Positions 42,333 through 45,310 of a stretch of DNA of 45,310 nucleotides are shown here, piece after piece. Origin of the DNA: Pseudomonadota bacterium (lineage in GTDB: Bacteria > Pseudomonadota > Alphaproteobacteria > Caulobacterales > Caulobacteraceae); assembly GCA_023386645.1 (NCBI GenBank), contig JAEWJI010000017.1, positions 1 through 45,310 of the forward strand, given 5' to 3'. How positions within the stretch are numbered: the first letter of the stretch is position 1; every line of letters begins with the position of its first letter. The translations under genes and the position numbers were made by a program. The notes under the pieces were generated by a model. It worked only from the letters and a program-made list of their open reading frames with translations. It was not told the DNA's origin and ran no database searches.

Positions 42333-44104
42333 TGGCCGTGACCGGTGTTTCCGCCAACCGCCTCGAACTTCTCCAGATCGCCGACGCCGTCGCGCGCGAG
42401 AAGAACATCGAGAAGGAGATCGTGATCGAGGCGATCGAGGAGGCGATCCAGAAGGGCGCCAAGTCGCGCTACGGCGCCCACCACGACATCCGCGCCAAAA
42501 TCGACCCGAAGACAGGCGAACTGTCCCTGACGCGCCACGTCACCATCGTCGAGGACGACTGGCAGCCGGAAGACGAGCTGGAAGAGTTCAACGACGCGGC
42601 CATGGTGCGCCTGCGCGACGCCTCCAAGCGCGATCCGGAAGCGGTAGTCGGCAAGGAGTATGTCGAGGAGCTGCCGCCCTTCGAGTTCGGCCGGGTGCAG
42701 ACCCAGATGGCCCGCCAGGTCGTGACCGGTAAGGTCCGCGAGGCCGAGCGCGAGCGTCAGTACGAGGAGTTCAAGGACCGCGTCGGCGAGATCGTCAACG
42801 GGACCGTCAAGCGCGTCGAATACGGCAACACCATCGTCGACCTTGGCCGTGGCGAAGGCATCATGCGCCGCGACCAGTCGATCCCGCGTGAGATCTTCAA
42901 TATCGGCGATCGCATCCGTACCTACATCTATGACGTGCGGCCTGAGGCCAAGGGGCCGCAGATCATGCTGTCGCGGGCGCACCCCGGCTTCATGGCCAAG
43001 CTGTTCGCCCAGGAAGTGCCCGAGGTCTATGACGGCGTGATCGAGATCCGCGCCGCCGCCCGCGACGCCGGGTCGCGCGCCAAGATGGCGGTGCTTTCGA
43101 ACGACAGCTCGATCGACCCCGTCGGCGCCTGCGTCGGCATGCGCGGCTCGCGCGTTCAGGCGGTGGTCGCCGAACTGCAGGGTGAGAAGATCGACATCAT
43201 CCAGTGGAACAACGACGAGCCGACCTTCATCGTGAACGCCCTGGCGCCCGCAGAGGTGTCCAAGGTGGTGCTGGACGAAGAGGCCGACCGCGTCGAGGTG
43301 GTGGTCCCGGACGAGCAGCTGTCGCTGGCCATCGGCCGTCGCGGCCAGAACGTGCGCCTGGCCTCGCAGCTGACCGGCTGGCAGATCGACATCATCACCG
43401 AGAGCCAGGACAGCGAACGCCGCCAGAAGGAGTTCGCCGAGCGGACCCAGTTGTTCCAGGAGGCGCTCGACGTCGACGAGGTCATCGCCCAGCTTCTGGT
43501 CACCGAGGGCTTCGCCACGGTGGAAGACCTGGCCTATGTCGAGCCCTACGAGATCTCGGACATCGAAGGCTTCGACGAAGATACCGCCGAGGAGCTTCAG
43601 GCTCGCGCCCGCGACTTCCTGGACCGACAGGCGGCCGAGCAGGACGCCAAGCGCAAGGAACTGGGCGTCGAGGACGGCGTGTTGGAGGTTCCGGGCGTCA
43701 CTCTGCCGATGGCGGTGGCGCTCGGCGACGGCGGCGTGAAGACGGTCGAAGACCTCGCCGACCTGGCCACGGACGAGATCCGCGGCGGCTACGAGATGAA
43801 GAACGGCGAACGCGTGAAGGTCGCGGGCGTGCTGGAAAGCTTCAACATGGCCCAGGAAGACGCGGAAATGCTCATCCTTCAGGCGCGTGTGGCCGCCGGC
43901 TGGATCGACGCTTCCGAACTGCCCCAGCCAGAGCCGGAATACGAAGAGGAGGACGAGGCCGAGTACGCCGAGGGCGATTACGCCGGGGAGGACTACTCCG
44001 AAGGCGTCGAAGCCGAGGGCCATGAGGGCCTTGAGCACGCCGAACTTCCCGAGGGAGACGCCGAGACGTTCGGCGAAGACCTCGAAAAGTCCCGCGACGC
44101 GTGA
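42332..44104 (+). CDS. nusA: Transcription termination/antitermination factor NusA
   Basis: NusA binds RNA polymerase and controls pausing, termination and antitermination. The 590-residue protein has the N-terminal polymerase-binding domain (ANRLELLQIADAVAREKNIEKEIV), an S1 domain (GEIVNGTVKRVEYGNTIVDLG), two KH domains (VGACVGMRGSRVQAVV, and LSLAIGRRGQNVRLASQLTGW with the GRRGQN loop), two C-terminal helix-hairpin-helix repeats (FATVEDLAYV, VKTVEDLADLA) and a 60-residue acidic tail. It is the second gene of the rimP operon and may regulate its own leader attenuator. Confidence 0.97.
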   Translation: MAVTGVSANRLELLQIADAVAREKNIEKEIVIEAIEEAIQKGAKSRYGAHHDIRAKIDPKTGELSLTRHVTIVEDDWQPEDELEEFNDAAMVRLRDASKRDPEAVVGKEYVEELPPFEFGRVQTQMARQVVTGKVREAERERQYEEFKDRVGEIVNGTVKRVEYGNTIVDLGRGEGIMRRDQSIPREIFNIGDRIRTYIYDVRPEAKGPQIMLSRAHPGFMAKLFAQEVPEVYDGVIEIRAAARDAGSRAKMAVLSNDSSIDPVGACVGMRGSRVQAVVAELQGEKIDIIQWNNDEPTFIVNALAPAEVSKVVLDEEADRVEVVVPDEQLSLAIGRRGQNVRLASQLTGWQIDIITESQDSERRQKEFAERTQLFQEALDVDEVIAQLLVTEGFATVEDLAYVEPYEISDIEGFDEDTAEELQARARDFLDRQAAEQDAKRKELGVEDGVLEVPGVTLPMAVALGDGGVKTVEDLADLATDEIRGGYEMKNGERVKVAGVLESFNMAQEDAEMLILQARVAAGWIDASELPQPEPEYEEEDEAEYAEGDYAGEDYSEGVEAEGHEGLEHAELPEGDAETFGEDLEKSRDA

Positions 44105-44122
44105 TGGGAGACCGGGCCGTCC

Positions 44123-44782
44123 ATGGGGTTGCGCAACGCGACGATTGAGCGAGACCGCCGGGACCTGGTGACGCGCCAGGCCATGGATGAATCTCGCCTG
44201 ATCCGCTTCGTCGCGGGCCCGGACGGCCAGGTCGTTCCCGACCTCGCACGGCGTCTGCCCGGCCGCGGGTTGTGGGTCGCCGCGGATCGCTCTTCGGTAG
44301 AGGAGGCGGTTCGCAAGAACCTTTTCGCCCGCGCCGCCAAGGCGCAACTCAAGCCTCCCGCCGACCTCGCCGACCAGGTCCGGAGCCTGCTCGAACGACG
44401 CTGTCTGGATCAGCTGGGACTTGCCCGGCGCGAGGGCGTGCTTATCTCCGGCTTCGAGAAATGCGCCGCAGCGATCCGTTCGGGCCGGGCGGCCTGGGCG
44501 ATCGAGGCGGCCGATGGATCGGCCGACGGACGGGCCAAATTGATGGGCCTGGTGCGACACCAGCCGCTGACCCGGGTCTGCGGCGTCTTTAGCGCCGAAC
44601 AATTGAGTTTGGCCCTGGGGCTGGAAAATGCGATACACGCCGTCCTGCCTCAGGGCGGGCGGGCCGATCGCTGGACCCTGGAGGTCGAACGACTGGCGGG
44701 TTTTCGACCGCTTCTACCTCCGGCGTGGGATCATCTCCCGCCCGGGCGCGGATCGGCTGGGGCCCCGGAACAGGATGGGTGA
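44123..44782 (+). CDS. YlxR/DUF448 RNA-binding protein fused to an L7Ae-like domain
   Basis: The 219-residue protein has an N-terminal YlxR domain (RRDLVTRQAMDESRLIRFVAGPDGQVVPDLARRLPGRGLWV over about 12-52) and a C-terminal L7Ae/L30e-like domain (LDQLGLARREGVLISGFEKCAAAIRSGRAAWAIEAADGS over about 92-130). This fusion is the normal alphaproteobacterial form. The Cys of the usual RRCIVT motif is Asp here. ATG 44123 is the first start in frame after a stop at 44102. It sits between nusA and infB, as is typical, and probably acts in rRNA or RNase P-related RNA binding. Confidence 0.9.
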   Translation: MGLRNATIERDRRDLVTRQAMDESRLIRFVAGPDGQVVPDLARRLPGRGLWVAADRSSVEEAVRKNLFARAAKAQLKPPADLADQVRSLLERRCLDQLGLARREGVLISGFEKCAAAIRSGRAAWAIEAADGSADGRAKLMGLVRHQPLTRVCGVFSAEQLSLALGLENAIHAVLPQGGRADRWTLEVERLAGFRPLLPPAWDHLPPGRGSAGAPEQDG

Positions 44783-44879
44783 CGGGCGGGGTCTGCTCCT
44801 TCTGGGCGGACCGCGCACGGCTTTTTGTGTTTGACGAGACGGCGGCGGGAATGTCCCTCCGACCAAGTAAAGCGACCGG

Positions 44880-45310
44880 ATGACTGACGAGAACGACAAG
44901 ACTGCCAATCAAGGCCAGGGCGGCCAGGGCTCCAGCGCGGGAACTCCCTCGCAGACGGGTCCGCGCGCGCCGCTCAGCCTGAAGCCGCGCGCGGCGGGAT
45001 CGGTCTCGACCGGCACCGTCAAGCAGAGCTTCAGCCACGGCCGGTCCAAGACGGTGGTGGTCGAGACAAAGCGCCGTGTCGGCGCCCCTCCGGGCGGCGG
45101 CCATCAGCGCCCGCAAGGCTTCGATGTCGCCCGTCAACGGCCGGAAGGCGACGCTCCGCGTCCCGCCGCGCCTCGCCCGCAGTCGCAGCCCGCCGGCGGC
45201 GGCCTGTCCCCCGAGGAGCAGGAAGCCCGTCGTCGCGCCATCGAACTGGCCACTCGCCAGCAGGCCGAGCGCGAACGCGCCGCCGCCGCCGAGCGCGCGC
45301 GCCGTGACGC
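44880..45310 (+). CDS. infB: Translation initiation factor IF-2, N-terminal part (truncated by window end)
   Basis: Only the first 143 codons are present; the frame stays open to the last base. The sequence MTDENDKTANQGQGG is followed by a Gln/Gly/Ser/Pro-rich region with SLKPRAAGSVSTGTVKQSFSHGRSKTVVVETKRR (about 37-70), which is the typical alphaproteobacterial IF-2 leader segment, and an Ala/Arg/Glu-rich helix start (LSPEEQEARRRAIELA). The GTPase domain lies beyond the window. Position after nusA and ylxR confirms the call. ATG 44880 is the first start after the ylxR gene; the upstream 97 bases hold no other gene. Confidence 0.93.
   Translation, partial: MTDENDKTANQGQGGQGSSAGTPSQTGPRAPLSLKPRAAGSVSTGTVKQSFSHGRSKTVVVETKRRVGAPPGGGHQRPQGFDVARQRPEGDAPRPAAPRPQSQPAGGGLSPEEQEARRRAIELATRQQAERERAAAAERARRD

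Noticed and set aside
41636..44638. A 1000-codon open frame antisense to rimP and nusA
   Set aside because: Low-complexity product and full overlap with well-identified genes on the plus strand; codon-bias artefact.

Overview
The window is a high-GC, densely coded chromosomal segment from an alphaproteobacterium. Gene content and order (rimP-nusA-ylxR-infB, lysC and ptsP close together, a rodZ-like gene before ispG, comF-grxC-nitrilase-DUF1178, an NDUFAF5-like methyltransferase divergent from comF) fit the Caulobacterales, most likely Brevundimonas or a close relative. The genus is inferred from protein style and synteny, not from a marker search. Almost everything is housekeeping. I see no tRNA, rRNA, CRISPR array, insertion sequence or prophage.

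Layout. 1-7.6 kb: asd (lysine/threonine/methionine synthesis), an unknown membrane-anchored protein, a kynureninase-like PLP enzyme, a membrane acyltransferase and secA. 7.9-13.3 kb: a lipoprotein prolyl isomerase overlapping argJ, then a two-gene module resembling a stand-alone colicin E5-type RNase and a partner (10188-10665), then rlmN, tryptophan 2,3-dioxygenase and a small exported protein. 13.3-18.3 kb: ribosome-rescue factor arfB, a YaiI/YqxD protein, a 96-bp palindrome, two translationally coupled amidohydrolases (one without its metal ligands), an Lrp/AsnC regulator, an unannotated 32-residue membrane peptide with its own Shine-Dalgarno site and terminator, and a YggU protein. 18.3-25 kb: etfBA, a small membrane protein, prfA, a TSUP exporter, and ispG behind a RodZ-like protein. 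25-31 kb: ptsP (nitrogen-PTS enzyme I), an ArsR/SRPBCC/GST operon with a candidate operator, lysC, and ubiG reading away from lysC.

31-41.6 kb: on the minus strand comF, grxC, nitrilase, DUF1178, an AraC-type regulator, DUF6265 and GNAT form one close-packed run. Opposite comF lies a methyltransferase whose start codon interlocks with that of comF. Next come hslU and hslV, separated by an exported protein gene, then a serine hydrolase and a HI0933-type flavoprotein. 41.6-45.3 kb: the transcription/translation operon rimP-nusA-ylxR-infB, with a hairpin and T-run in the rimP leader that looks like an attenuator. infB runs off the end.

The strongest lead is the colicin E5-like toxin with a non-ImmE5 partner, inserted between argJ and rlmN. 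Further leads are the rimP leader attenuator, the 32-residue membrane peptide, the active/inactive amidohydrolase pair, and the palindromic operator covering the arsR start codon.
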